A stretch of 32,426 nt of DNA from an uncultured Prevotellaceae bacterium (GCA_946406035.1 CAMJJG010000028.1:1-32426); one strand, 5' to 3'; shown: positions 1-8,618, counted from the first letter of the stretch. Program-made: numbers and translations. The notes: a model not told the origin generated them from the letters alone.

Positions 1-51
1 AATCCCACCTATACCACTACCTATTCCAACTAATATGATATCTTTTATCAT
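1..51 (-). CDS. crcB: CrcB-like fluoride channel, N-terminal fragment
   Basis: Only the first 17 codons lie in the window; the gene continues past the left edge. Reading the minus strand from 51 gives MIKDIILVGIGSGIGGI, a hydrophobic glycine-rich start that matches the usual opening of CrcB/Fluc proteins, small dimeric inner-membrane channels that export fluoride. A -7 promoter motif lies about 40 bases upstream on the same strand, which supports a real start. The call rests on a short segment and could also fit another small membrane protein with a glycine-rich first helix. Confidence 0.55.
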   Translation of the reverse strand, partial: MIKDIILVGIGSGIGGI

Positions 52-88
52 GCGCCTAAATTCCGATTTATCGTTCAGTAAACGTAGG

Positions 89-96
89 CAAAGGTA
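89..96 (-). promoter_or_regulatory. Bacteroidota -7 promoter element for crcB-like gene
   Basis: On the minus strand the bases read TACCTTTG, a full match to the -7 consensus TAnnTTTG used by the Bacteroidota primary sigma factor. It sits about 40 bases before the crcB-like start. No good -33 element is seen. Confidence 0.55.
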
Positions 97-174
97 GCGA
101 TTTTATCGCTCTAAACACTCATTTTCTTTTAGATTTCGGTGATTTATTGACTTCGTCTTCAATGCTCACGCTCG

Positions 175-201
175 GCAATGTTCAAGAAAACTTGACATTG
201 C
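175..201. repeat. Hairpin with AAAA loop, possible intergenic palindromic repeat
   Basis: GCAATGTTCAAG, AAAA and CTTGACATTGC form an 11-bp stem with one bulged T and a four-base loop. There is no T-run behind it, so it is not a typical terminator. It could be a solo REP-like palindrome or a transcript-processing site. Only one copy is in the window. Confidence 0.4.
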
Positions 202-329
202 GCTCTCTTACTCGCATTGGTGTTCATGAGCCGCTGCTACTCTTCCAATCAATGGGTGAAGCGACCAGCAGCCGGCTCCTATAATTGTCCCTTTGCTTTT
301 TGCCATTAACAAGCAGTGTGGTTTTGTTT

Positions 330-337
330 TACCTTTG
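330..337 (+). promoter_or_regulatory. Possible upstream -7 element in the nifJ spacer
   Basis: TACCTTTG matches the -7 consensus on the plus strand, but no -33 element lies at the right distance. It could give nifJ a second, longer leader of about 265 bases that includes the 416-440 hairpin. It may also be a chance match. Confidence 0.3.
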
Positions 338-415
338 TGCCCTAAGGGGTGAAAATGCCGATTTAACAATTCGTTAACATTCCCGCACCACCTCCTTTAT
401 AGAGTGGTTTTGGCT

Positions 416-440
416 CATGTTGTTGATATTCAATAACATG
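416..440. promoter_or_regulatory. Inverted repeat upstream of nifJ, operator-like or leader hairpin
   Basis: CATGTTGTTGA, TAT and TCAATAACATG form an 11-bp arm pair with one G-T wobble and a three-base spacer. It lies about 95 bases before the nifJ -7 element. The symmetry fits a dimeric regulator site; a leader hairpin is possible if the 330 promoter is used. No known regulator motif was recognised. Confidence 0.35.
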
Positions 441-534
441 GATGATTTGCCATAAATCAGGCCGCAATGCTTTTTGTCACATGGCCTGACACCTATTTTT
501 CAGTCGGAATATACCTTATTAAAAAAATAATGCG

Positions 535-542
535 TACCTTTG
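535..542 (+). promoter_or_regulatory. Bacteroidota -7 promoter element for nifJ
   Basis: TACCTTTG followed by GCAG is a full -7 match 69 bases before the nifJ start. The -33 region is A/T rich without a TTTG. The leader is about 60 bases and contains A/T-rich sequence before the ATG, as is usual for strongly translated Bacteroidota genes. Confidence 0.65.
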
Positions 543-610
543 CAGCCTGTAAAACCAATTAGCATATAAACGACTAATAACTAACTATATCAGTTTTTCA
601 AACAAAGTTT

Positions 611-3600
611 ATGAGTAAGGAAAAGAAATTCATGACGTGTGACGGCAACCAGGCTGCTGCTCACATCAGTTACATGTTCACTGAGGTAGCCGCAATCTAC
701 CCCATCACTCCGTCATCAACGATGGCCGAGCACGTGGACGAGTGGGCTGCCGCTGGCCGCAAGAACATCTTTGGCGAGACCGTTACCGTTCAGGAGATGC
801 AGAGCGAGGGTGGCGCCGCAGGTGCCGTTCACGGCTCATTGCAGGCCGGTGCCCTGACCACTACCTACACCGCATCGCAGGGCTTGCTGCTGATGATCCC
901 CAACATGTACAAGATCGCCGGTGAGTTGCTTCCGGGCGTGTTCCACGTTTCGGCCCGCACCCTGGCCAGCCACACCCTGTGTATCTTTGGTGACCACCAG
1001 GACGTGATGGCAACCCGCCAGACTGGCTTTGCCATGCTCGCCGAGGGCAGTGTTCAGGAGGTGATGGACCTCGCTGGTGTTGCCCACTTGAGCGCCATCA
1101 AGGCTCACGTGCCGTTTGTCAACTTCTTTGACGGTTTCCGCACCTCCCACGAGATCCAGAAGGTTGAGGCCATGGACCAGGAAGACCTGCGTCCCCTCAT
1201 CGACATGGAGGAGCTGGCCAAGTTCCGCAAGGGTGCCATGAATCCCGACAAGCCCGTTACCCGTGGTACTGCCGAGAACCCCGACGTGTTCTTCCAGCAC
1301 CGCGAGTCGTGCAACGACTACTATACCGCAGTGCCTGCCATCGTCGAGGACTACATGAACAAGATCAGCGAGATCACCGGCCGCAAGTATGGTCTGTTTG
1401 ACTACTACGGCGCCAAGGATGCCGACCGCGTCATCATCGCCATGGGCAGTGTGACCGAGGCCATCCGCGAGACCATCGACTACCTCACCGAGAAGGGTGA
1501 GAAGGTCGGACTGGTTGCCGTGCATCTCTACCGCCCCTTCAGCGCCAAGCACTTCCTCGCTGCCGTGCCCAGCACTGCCAAGCGCATTGCCGTGCTCGAC
1601 CGCACCAAGGAGCCCGGCGCCAACGGCGAGCCCCTGTATCTTGATGTGAAGGACTGCTTCTACGGCACCGAGAATGCCCCCGTCATCGTCGGCGGTCGCT
1701 ACGGCCTCGGCAGCAAGGACACCACCCCCGCCCAGATTCTCTCAGTCTATGAGAACCTGGCCCTGCCCATGCCCAAGAACCAGTTCACCATCGGCATCGA
1801 GGACGATGTTACCTTCGCCTCACTGCCCATGAAGGAAGAGGTTGCCATGGGTGGCGCTGGCATGTTCCAGGCCAAGTTCTACGGTCTGGGTGCCGACGGT
1901 ACCGTGGGTGCCAACAAGAACAGTGTGAAGATCATCGGTGACAACACCGACAAGCACTGCCAGGCCTACTTCTCCTATGACAGCAAGAAGTCGGGCGGCT
2001 TCACCTGCTCGCACTTGCGCTTTGGCGACGAGCCCATCCGCTCGACCTACCTCGTGACCACGCCCAACTTTGTGGCTTGCCACGTTCAGGCCTACCTGCA
2101 CATGTATGACGTGACCCGCGGCCTGCAGAAGGGTGGTACCTTCCTGCTCAACACCGTCTGGGACGCCGACCAGTTGGCTCAGAACCTGCCCAACAACGTG
2201 AAGAAGTACTTCGCCGACAACAATATCAAGGTTTATTACATCAACGCCACCAAGATCGCTCAGGAGATCGGTCTGGGCAACCGCACCAACACCATCCTGC
2301 AGAGCGCATTCTTCCGCATCACCGAGGTAATCCCCGTTGACCTGGCTATCGAGCAGATGAAGAAGTTCATCGTTAAGTCCTATGGCCGCAAGGGTGAGGA
2401 TGTCGTGAACAAGAACTACCAGGCCGTTGACCGTGGTGGCGAGTACACCGAGCTGCCCGTTGATCCCGCTTGGAGCAACCTCACCGTTGAGGCTCCCGCT
2501 GCCGACAATGCTCCCGCATTTGTCCACAACGTGGTTCGTCCCATCAATGCCCAGAACGGCGACTTGCTGCCCGTGAGCGCTTTCAAGGGCCGTGAGGATG
2601 GTACTTGGGATCCCGGTACGTCGGCCTATGAGAAGCGTGGCGTTGCCGCCTTCGTTCCCGTGTGGAAGAGCGAGAACTGTATCCAGTGTAACAAGTGCGC
2701 GCTCGTCTGCCCGCACGCTGCTATCCGTCCGTTCGTCATGGACGAGGCCGAGGCTGCCGCTTCACCCTTCAAGGATGCCGACAAACTCAAAGCCATCGGC
2801 AAGGGCTTCGAGGGTATGTCCTTCGTTCAGGTGGTTGACGTGATGGACTGCTTGGGTTGCGGCAACTGTGCCGACGTTTGCCCGGGCAAGAAGGGCGAGA
2901 AGGCTCTCGAGATGGTTCCCCTCATGGGACACGAACAGGACCAGAAACTCTGGGACTATGCCATCGCCAACGTCAAGAGCAAGCAGCACCTGGTGGACAC
3001 CAAGTCCAACGTCAAGAATTCACAGTTCGCTCAGCCGCTGTTTGAGTTCTCGGGCGCATGCTCGGGTTGCGGTGAGACCCCTTATGTGAAGTTGATCAGC
3101 CAACTCTTCGGCGACCGCCAGATCGTGGCCAATGCTACTGGTTGCTCGTCAATTTACAGTGCATCGGTTCCCTCCAGTCCCTACACCGTCAACGCCAAGG
3201 GTCACGGTCCCGCTTGGGCCAACTCCCTGTTTGAGGACTTCTGCGAGTTCGGTCTGGGTATGACCATCGCCGACGAGAAGATGCGTGGCCGCGTGGCTGG
3301 CTTTGTCAAGGAAGCCATCGACGACGCCACCGTTGCTGCCGACGTCAAGGCCCTCTACCAGCAGTGGCTTGAGAACTTCAACGACGGCGACAAGAGCCGC
3401 GAGTTGAGCGACAAGATCCTCGAGGCCATCGAGCACAGCGACAATCCTGCCGACATCAAGGTGCGCGAACTGGGTCAGTACCTGGTTAAGCGTTCACAGT
3501 GGATCATCGGTGGTGACGGTGCAAGTTACGACATCGGCTTCGGCGGTCTGGACCACGTGATTGCCAGCGGCAAGAACGTCAACATCCTCGTGCTCGACAC

Positions 3601-4165
3601 CGAGGTTTACTCCAACACCGGTGGTCAGGCCTCCAAGGCTACCCCGATTGGCGCTATCGCCAAGTTTGCCGCTGCCGGCAAGCGCGTGCGCAAGAAAGAC
3701 CTGGGTCTCATTGCCAGCACCTATGGCTACGTCTATGCTGCCCAGATCGCTATGGGCGCCAACGATGCCCAGTGCCTGAAGGCCATCCGTGAGGCTGAGG
3801 CCTATGACGGACCTTCGATCATCATTGCCTATGCTCCCTGTATCAACCACGGCATTAAGGCCGGTATGGGTAAGGCTCAGGCCGAGGAGAAGGCTGCTGT
3901 CGCTTGCGGTTACTGGCACCTGTGGCGCTACAACCCGCAGCTCGAGGCCGAGGGCAAGAATCCCTTCACCCTCGACAGTCCCGAGCCCAACTGGGACAAC
4001 TTTGAGGACTTCCTCAAGGGCGAGGTGCGCTATGCGTCGGTATTGAAGCAGTATCCCGACGAGGCAGCCGAGCTGTTTGCCGCCGCCAAGGAGAACGCCC
4101 AGTGGCGTTACAACAACTACCGCCGTCTGGCCCGCCAGCAGTGGGGTGTTGACCCTGAGGCATGA
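611..4165 (+). CDS. nifJ: Pyruvate:ferredoxin (flavodoxin) oxidoreductase
   Basis: Single-chain PFOR of 1184 residues, the normal length. It decarboxylates pyruvate with CoA to acetyl-CoA and CO2 and passes two electrons to ferredoxin or flavodoxin in the cytoplasm. The N-terminal domain has the YPITPSS motif at residues 30-36. A two-cluster ferredoxin domain has CIQCNKCALVCP (C690, C693, C696, C700) and CLGCGNCADVCP (C747, C750, C753, C757). The proximal cluster ligands fit C817, C820, C845 and C1077. The thiamine diphosphate and magnesium site is GDGASYDIGFGG from residue 968, with a conserved YSNTGGQ further on. All cluster cysteines expected for the family are present, so it should be active. 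Codon use is strongly biased, as in a highly expressed catabolic gene. It is transcribed alone, between its own promoter and a terminator. Confidence 0.97.
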   Translation: MSKEKKFMTCDGNQAAAHISYMFTEVAAIYPITPSSTMAEHVDEWAAAGRKNIFGETVTVQEMQSEGGAAGAVHGSLQAGALTTTYTASQGLLLMIPNMYKIAGELLPGVFHVSARTLASHTLCIFGDHQDVMATRQTGFAMLAEGSVQEVMDLAGVAHLSAIKAHVPFVNFFDGFRTSHEIQKVEAMDQEDLRPLIDMEELAKFRKGAMNPDKPVTRGTAENPDVFFQHRESCNDYYTAVPAIVEDYMNKISEITGRKYGLFDYYGAKDADRVIIAMGSVTEAIRETIDYLTEKGEKVGLVAVHLYRPFSAKHFLAAVPSTAKRIAVLDRTKEPGANGEPLYLDVKDCFYGTENAPVIVGGRYGLGSKDTTPAQILSVYENLALPMPKNQFTIGIEDDVTFASLPMKEEVAMGGAGMFQAKFYGLGADGTVGANKNSVKIIGDNTDKHCQAYFSYDSKKSGGFTCSHLRFGDEPIRSTYLVTTPNFVACHVQAYLHMYDVTRGLQKGGTFLLNTVWDADQLAQNLPNNVKKYFADNNIKVYYINATKIAQEIGLGNRTNTILQSAFFRITEVIPVDLAIEQMKKFIVKSYGRKGEDVVNKNYQAVDRGGEYTELPVDPAWSNLTVEAPAADNAPAFVHNVVRPINAQNGDLLPVSAFKGREDGTWDPGTSAYEKRGVAAFVPVWKSENCIQCNKCALVCPHAAIRPFVMDEAEAAASPFKDADKLKAIGKGFEGMSFVQVVDVMDCLGCGNCADVCPGKKGEKALEMVPLMGHEQDQKLWDYAIANVKSKQHLVDTKSNVKNSQFAQPLFEFSGACSGCGETPYVKLISQLFGDRQIVANATGCSSIYSASVPSSPYTVNAKGHGPAWANSLFEDFCEFGLGMTIADEKMRGRVAGFVKEAIDDATVAADVKALYQQWLENFNDGDKSRELSDKILEAIEHSDNPADIKVRELGQYLVKRSQWIIGGDGASYDIGFGGLDHVIASGKNVNILVLDTEVYSNTGGQASKATPIGAIAKFAAAGKRVRKKDLGLIASTYGYVYAAQIAMGANDAQCLKAIREAEAYDGPSIIIAYAPCINHGIKAGMGKAQAEEKAAVACGYWHLWRYNPQLEAEGKNPFTLDSPEPNWDNFEDFLKGEVRYASVLKQYPDEAAELFAAAKENAQWRYNNYRRLARQQWGVDPEA

Positions 4166-4220
4166 TTCCATGAGTTAGGAGTTAAGAATAAGCATTCAAA
4201 TAACGACTAAAAATAAATCG

Positions 4221-4257
4221 CAGGACTGGAGCACGTTTCCAGTCCTGTGTTTTTTTA
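4221..4257 (+). terminator. Rho-independent terminator of nifJ
   Basis: A perfect 10-bp stem (CAGGACTGGA at 4221-4230 with TCCAGTCCTG at 4238-4247) and a seven-base loop are followed by TGTTTTTTTA. It lies 56 bases after the nifJ stop. Confidence 0.9.
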
Positions 4258-4293
4258 TTTCCCAGCACTTCAACTCACTTTAAGACCAAAATA

Positions 4294-4325
4294 TTTGGAA
4301 ATCAGCACAATATATTATAACTTTG
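4294..4325 (+). promoter_or_regulatory. Bacteroidota promoter for the dockerin/FGE-like gene
   Basis: TTTG at 4294-4297 and TAACTTTG at 4318-4325 are separated by exactly 20 bases, an ideal -33/-7 pair. Transcription should start near 4332, leaving a leader of only about 16 bases. Confidence 0.8.
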
Positions 4326-4347
4326 CCTCGAACTCCAACAACTCTAT

Positions 4348-6288
4348 ATGATGGGAAAAAGATTCCATACCTTCTATCGATCAAGCGGGCTGCTGCTCTG
4401 CTTGCTTCTCGTGGCACTCTCGTCAACGGCCCAGGATGAAACGACGCCACAACATGGCGACGTGAATAGCGACAATGAGGTGAACATTGCTGACGTGAAC
4501 ACGATTATCGACCTCATCCTTGACGGAGCCAGCAGTAGTGCCACCGCCGATGTGAACCATGACGGAGAAATCAACATTGCTGACTTGAACATGGTCATTG
4601 GTATCATTCTTGACGAACAAGCCACCCATCTCAAGACGTACACCGTGGGTGAGGTGTCGTTCACGATGGTCGAGGTCGATGGTGGCACATTCATGTCGAG
4701 GCATAGCCCCCAAGTGACCTTGTCGCCGTTTGCCATCGGTCGGACCGAGGTGACACAAGCCTTGTGGGTGGCCGTGATGGGCAGCAATCCGAGCTATCAC
4801 GACGGCGTCAGCCGCCCCGGCGGCCCCGACTACCCTGTCGAGATGGTGTCATGGGATGACTGCCAGGAGTTTATCGCCAAGCTCAACGAGATGACAGGCA
4901 GGACATTCCGCCTGCCCAGCGAGGCTGAATGGGAATTTGCCGCACGTGGCGGCAACTATAGCCACGGTTACATGTACGCGGGCAGCGATGATAAAGATGA
5001 GGTGGCATGGCATAGGAACAATTCCGGCCACACAACTCATCCCGTTGCCGAGTTGATCCCCAACGAATTGGGGTTGTATGACATGTGCGGCAATGTGGAC
5101 GAGTTTTGTCTGGATGGATATAGCGGCGACTACTACTGCAACAACCCGCTGACCAACCCGATTATGCAATCAACCGATGGTGAGCATGTGAGTTGTGGTG
5201 GCCATTATATGACCATCGCTGTCTCGATAGGTCGATATGGCTCGAGTTCTACCGCTATACCCGCTAAAGGCCTGCGCCTTGCCATGGGCGAACCGGTCTA
5301 TGACACGACGTTGTCGTTGTCGAAATATGAAGTTGAGACTAATGACGGCTTGTGTGACGAGGTAACCATTGCGGGTGGTAGCGGCCTCTATCAGGTGGAC
5401 TGCAACAACGACGAGGCCCTGACCATTACACATCAAGACACCATCGTGCGGCTGGATGCCATCGATGTGGGACAGGCCACGATCACCGTCAGTGATCTCA
5501 CCACCGGCGAACAGGCAACCATTGCCGTGACAGTCAACCCGAGCGAGTTTGTTATGGAGCATTTCACTGTGGGCAAGGAGACATTTGCCATGATCAAGGT
5601 CGACGGCGGCACGTTCATGATGGGTGCGACACCCGAGCAGGAAGACGATGCCACCGATGATGAGCGACCCGCCCACGAGGTGACCGTCTCATCGTTCTTC
5701 ATCGGGCAGACCGAGGTGACAGTGGGAATGTGGAGAGCCGTACTGGGCTACAATCCCATACCGTATTATATCCCGGAGTATTCCCCCCCCTCCAATGCCG
5801 CTGTGAGTTGCGTTTCTTGGGACGATTGCCAGAACTTTATCGCTAAACTTAACGAGATGACCGGCAGGACATTCCGCTTGCCCACCGAGGCCGAGTGGGA
5901 GTTTGCCGCACGCGGCGGAAACCGTGGTCACGGCTACAAGTACGCTGGCAGCGACATCCTTGACGAGGTCGCCGTGTTTACTGGCTATCGTTATCCTCTC
6001 GTCAGGACGAAGTTCCCCAACGAATTGGGGTTGTATAACATGAGCGGCAGCGTGCTTGAGTGGTGTCAGGACTGGTTCGGCCCCTATGGCAACGAGCCTC
6101 TCGTCAATCCGGTTGGATCTGAGTCAGGCACTGTCCGCGTCATTCGTGGCGGCAGCTACTATTGGAAGGAGTCCACCTACTGCCGCGTGTCCTGGCGTAT
6201 GGGTTCTGACCCAGCACCCGAGAACTACATCGATAACTACCCAATCGGCTTGCGCCTAGTCATGGAGGATACCTCCAACTCTCAATAG
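4348..6288 (+). CDS. Secreted protein: dockerin-type repeats plus two FGE-sulfatase-like (SUMF1) domains
   Basis: 646 residues. A signal peptide covers about 1-29 with a likely cut after STA. Residues 37-91 hold two dockerin type I style calcium loops (DVNSDNEVNIAD and DVNHDGEINIAD), each followed by a short helix. Two formylglycine-generating-enzyme-like domains follow at about 100-315 and 405-640. Both have the family signatures (RTEVT or QTEVT, FRLPxEAEWEFAARGG, NELGLY, GLRL). A linker of about 75 residues between them looks like a bacterial Ig-like fold. The first copy lacks the usual MMG and acidic segment after GGTFM, so it is shortened. I do not see the catalytic cysteine pair of true sulfatase-maturing FGE, so a binding or structural role is more likely than enzyme activity. 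The copies share near-identical DNA stretches, which suggests tandem duplication. Start: MM in tandem; either fits the short leader. Confidence 0.85.
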   Translation: MMGKRFHTFYRSSGLLLCLLLVALSSTAQDETTPQHGDVNSDNEVNIADVNTIIDLILDGASSSATADVNHDGEINIADLNMVIGIILDEQATHLKTYTVGEVSFTMVEVDGGTFMSRHSPQVTLSPFAIGRTEVTQALWVAVMGSNPSYHDGVSRPGGPDYPVEMVSWDDCQEFIAKLNEMTGRTFRLPSEAEWEFAARGGNYSHGYMYAGSDDKDEVAWHRNNSGHTTHPVAELIPNELGLYDMCGNVDEFCLDGYSGDYYCNNPLTNPIMQSTDGEHVSCGGHYMTIAVSIGRYGSSSTAIPAKGLRLAMGEPVYDTTLSLSKYEVETNDGLCDEVTIAGGSGLYQVDCNNDEALTITHQDTIVRLDAIDVGQATITVSDLTTGEQATIAVTVNPSEFVMEHFTVGKETFAMIKVDGGTFMMGATPEQEDDATDDERPAHEVTVSSFFIGQTEVTVGMWRAVLGYNPIPYYIPEYSPPSNAAVSCVSWDDCQNFIAKLNEMTGRTFRLPTEAEWEFAARGGNRGHGYKYAGSDILDEVAVFTGYRYPLVRTKFPNELGLYNMSGSVLEWCQDWFGPYGNEPLVNPVGSESGTVRVIRGGSYYWKESTYCRVSWRMGSDPAPENYIDNYPIGLRLVMEDTSNSQ

Positions 6289-6366
6289 CCAAGAGCTTGG
6301 TCGTTTCCTCTTGTTGACTAAAAAAGATTGCGAGCTAGAAAAAAATGATTAAACAATGTTACAAGG

Positions 6367-6398
6367 TTTGGTGCAGTTGTGAAAAGTCATTATATTTG
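6367..6398 (+). promoter_or_regulatory. Bacteroidota promoter for the glutamine-rich protein
   Basis: TTTG at 6367-6370 and TATATTTG at 6391-6398 are 20 bases apart, an ideal pair. The expected start near 6405 leaves a leader of about 53 bases. Confidence 0.8.
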
Positions 6399-6457
6399 TG
6401 ACCCAATGAGATTAAGAATTCATCTATTGTTTCATAACCTAATAAAAAGAATGCATT

Positions 6458-6811
6458 ATGGGATTACTTGACGAACTTCAGAAAAAACTGGAAGAGGCTG
6501 CCCGCCAGGCTCAACAGCAAGCCGGGGGCGCTACCACCACAGGAGGAAACGAAATTCCCAACCCCTGGGACCAGACCCCACAACAGCCGCAACAGCAGCA
6601 GGTGCCTAACTTCCCTCCTGGCTACCAGCAGCCGCAACAGCCTCAGACCCCTAACCAGCAGCAGTATCAGCAGCAGTACCAGATGATCATGCAGCAGATG
6701 CAGCAGCTCGTGCAGCAGGCCTACCAGCTGGGTTACCAGTATGGCGTGGCCGTGGCACAGTCGGGCGGCTACCGAGCCGGCCTCATGGACGACCAGCAAG
6801 AGGAGAAGTAA
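6458..6811 (+). CDS. Small glutamine-rich low-complexity protein
   Basis: 117 residues with no recognised family. It starts with a short amphipathic segment (MGLLDELQKKLEEAARQ), then a disordered stretch rich in Gln and Pro at about 18-75, with repeated QQ, QPQQP and QQYQQQYQ. A Met/Gln/Tyr-rich segment (MIMQQMQQLVQQAYQLGYQYG) follows, and an acidic tail DDQQEEK. There is no signal peptide, so it is probably cytoplasmic. It has its own ideal promoter and a strong terminator, so it is likely a real expressed gene and not a chance frame. The composition is reminiscent of condensate-forming or scaffold proteins, but that is speculation. Confidence 0.75.
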   Translation: MGLLDELQKKLEEAARQAQQQAGGATTTGGNEIPNPWDQTPQQPQQQQVPNFPPGYQQPQQPQTPNQQQYQQQYQMIMQQMQQLVQQAYQLGYQYGVAVAQSGGYRAGLMDDQQEEK

Positions 6812-6848
6812 CCAGTTGTGATCATATCATGGCATCACTACTCTGCCT

Positions 6849-6872
6849 CCAGGACGAGGCAGAGAGGTGGTG
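6849..6872. terminator. Hairpin after the glutamine-rich gene
   Basis: CTCTGCCTC and GAGGCAGAG form a perfect 9-bp stem with a six-base loop, about 40 bases after the stop codon. Partly complementary bases extend the stem outward. It has only a weak T-rich tail, so it may be a transcript-end stabiliser working with the stronger terminator that follows. Confidence 0.5.
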
Positions 6873-6911
6873 TCATTTGTTTGTTATCGGTCGGGATAAC
6901 TATCAATCAAT

Positions 6912-6962
6912 AATGACAAGGGACAGCGCCCCATGGTGATGGGGGCATTGTCCCTTGTTATT
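6912..6962. terminator. Bidirectional terminator between convergent genes
   Basis: AATGACAAGGGACA and TGTCCCTTGTTATT pair over 14 positions with one G-T wobble. Further pairing inside (GCCCC with GGGGC) gives a very stable hairpin. A/T-rich arms on both sides let it end transcription from the glutamine-rich gene and from the minus-strand glutamine synthetase. Confidence 0.8.
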
Positions 6963-6991
6963 AGAGTGTTGTCAGTGTTGTTCTGAAGCGC

Positions 6992-8500
6992 TTAGCCGCA
7001 CTGGAAGTACTCGTTGACGAGCTGGGCGGTGCGCTTGGGATCGTGCTCGATGTCGTGGCGCAGGGTGCGGTCGTTGAACGAGCGCAACTCGGCGATGATG
7101 CCATCGATCATGTGGGCGCTGAACACACCGTGCTCCTCAAAGGCGGCACGCAACTTCTCCAGGCAGTCGGCACTGGCCACGCAACTGTCTGGCAGGCAGT
7201 CGAGTTCGTTGAGGCGGTCGGCGTTGGCTGCATCGTGGATGTTGACGTCAACGTAGGTCTTCTTGGCCAGTTCGAGGGCATTCTCCATCTCGAAGCCGTG
7301 GCGGCAGGCTACGCACAGGCCGGCGAGCAACTGGTAGATGTCGGCCGAGCCGTCCGGCGAGCGCATCTCGACGGTCTGCTTCTGGGTCGTGTCAAAGTTG
7401 CTGGCGGGTTCCAGCGGATTGGCGATGCGGCACATGTCGGCACCGGCAGTCCAGCCCAGGGGAACACGCACGAGCACCGAGCGGTTGCGGTCGCCCCAGC
7501 ACACGTTGGTGGGAGCCTCCTGGTGGGGAACCAGGCGGAAGTAGGACATCGGGTTCTTGTTGCCGAAGGCGGTGATAGCGGGAGCCAGGTCCATCATGCC
7601 GGCGATGGCCTTGCGGGCCTCGTCGCTCAGGACGCCCTTGTCGTTGAGCATCATGTTGCGGCCGTCCTTCATCATGCGCATGTGGATGTGAAGTCCTGAG
7701 CCAGCCTTGCCCGTGGTGATCTTGGGGGCGAAGGTGACGTTCAGGTTGGCGCGGAAGGCCAGGTTGCGGATTACCCACTTGGCGACCATCAGCTGGTCGG
7801 CGGCGTCGAGCACGGGCACGGGCAGGAACTCAATCTCGTTCTGCTCATAGACCACGCCGTCCTGTTCAAAGTTGCCCACCTCGCTGTGGCCGTACTTGAT
7901 CTGGCCACCGGCCTTGGCGATGTAGTCCATGCAGCGCTGGCGGAAGTCGTTGGTCTTGGCATAGGGCATCGACTCGTGGTAACCGTGCTGGTCGCGGGCG
8001 GGGTAAAAGTCAACCGACGGACGGATCACATAGTACTCCAGCTCGCCCATGGCATGGTACTCCATGCCGGTCACCTCGCGGAAGGCTTGAGCGGCCTTGC
8101 GCAGCGTGTTTTCGGGAGAACTCTCCAGGGGGTTGCCGTCCTTGTCAAAGAAGGAGCACAGCATGCACAGGGTGGGAATCTCGGCAAACGGGTCGAGGAA
8201 GGCCGTGCTGAAGCGGGGCAGCACATACAGGTCGCTCGAGCTGGCCTCGATGAAGCTGAACAGGCTGCTGCCGTCCACGCGCTCACCACAGGAGAGAATC
8301 GTGCGCAGGTAATCCTTGCTGCTGATGACAAAGTTCAAGGTTTTCAACTTGCCGTCACCGCCAGGGTACATGAAGTTGACCATGCGGATGTTGTTCTCCT
8401 CAATGTAGCGGATGATGTCGGCCTTGGTAAACTCGTGCGGCTCTTTCTGCAGGTAGGCCACCACCTGATTGGCGTTAAGTGCCAGGATTTCGTTTTCCAA
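6992..8500 (-). CDS. Glutamine synthetase family protein
   Basis: 502 residues with the full two-domain glutamine synthetase layout: an N-terminal beta-grasp part (VNFMYPGGDGKLKTLNFVI at 41-59, then RVDGSS at 74-79) and a catalytic part. Active-site landmarks are GELEYYVI at 152-159 (metal-binding Glu), GKAGSGLHIHM at 264-274, NRSVLVRVP at 339-347 (ATP and phosphate), and VEMRSPDGSADIY at 377-389. The enzyme would make glutamine from glutamate, ammonia and ATP. It is close in size to bacterial GSI, but several motifs differ from textbook GlnA (HIHM, PDGSADIY) and no adenylylation-site motif is seen. A glutamine synthetase-like ligase acting on another amine cannot be excluded. Single gene, minus strand, leader of about 110 bases. 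Confidence 0.85.
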   Translation of the reverse strand: MENEILALNANQVVAYLQKEPHEFTKADIIRYIEENNIRMVNFMYPGGDGKLKTLNFVISSKDYLRTILSCGERVDGSSLFSFIEASSSDLYVLPRFSTAFLDPFAEIPTLCMLCSFFDKDGNPLESSPENTLRKAAQAFREVTGMEYHAMGELEYYVIRPSVDFYPARDQHGYHESMPYAKTNDFRQRCMDYIAKAGGQIKYGHSEVGNFEQDGVVYEQNEIEFLPVPVLDAADQLMVAKWVIRNLAFRANLNVTFAPKITTGKAGSGLHIHMRMMKDGRNMMLNDKGVLSDEARKAIAGMMDLAPAITAFGNKNPMSYFRLVPHQEAPTNVCWGDRNRSVLVRVPLGWTAGADMCRIANPLEPASNFDTTQKQTVEMRSPDGSADIYQLLAGLCVACRHGFEMENALELAKKTYVDVNIHDAANADRLNELDCLPDSCVASADCLEKLRAAFEEHGVFSAHMIDGIIAELRSFNDRTLRHDIEHDPKRTAQLVNEYFQCG

Positions 8501-8618
8501 TTTACAGTAAGATGTTTAATGGGAGTCTGTTTCTTCGTTCTGGGTTGATTTTTAAATCGTTAGTTTCCAAAAAGTCCAAAACGGCTCCAAAGGTTAATTA
8601 ATGGTTTTTTCTTTGGGG

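Larger units (their letters stand above)
97..534. other. Spacer between crcB-like gene and nifJ, no gene seen
   Basis: This stretch of more than 400 bases has no convincing reading frame. It holds two clear hairpins (listed separately), a weaker one whose arms TCAGGCC/GGCCTGA are at 457-463 and 483-489, and an isolated TACCTTTG at 330-337 that could be a second promoter facing nifJ. The rest shows nothing I can name. Confidence 0.6.

Noticed and set aside
836-4171. Long open frames on the minus strand opposite nifJ
   Set aside because: They mirror the strong codon bias of nifJ, have no start signals or family features, and overlap a certain gene completely.
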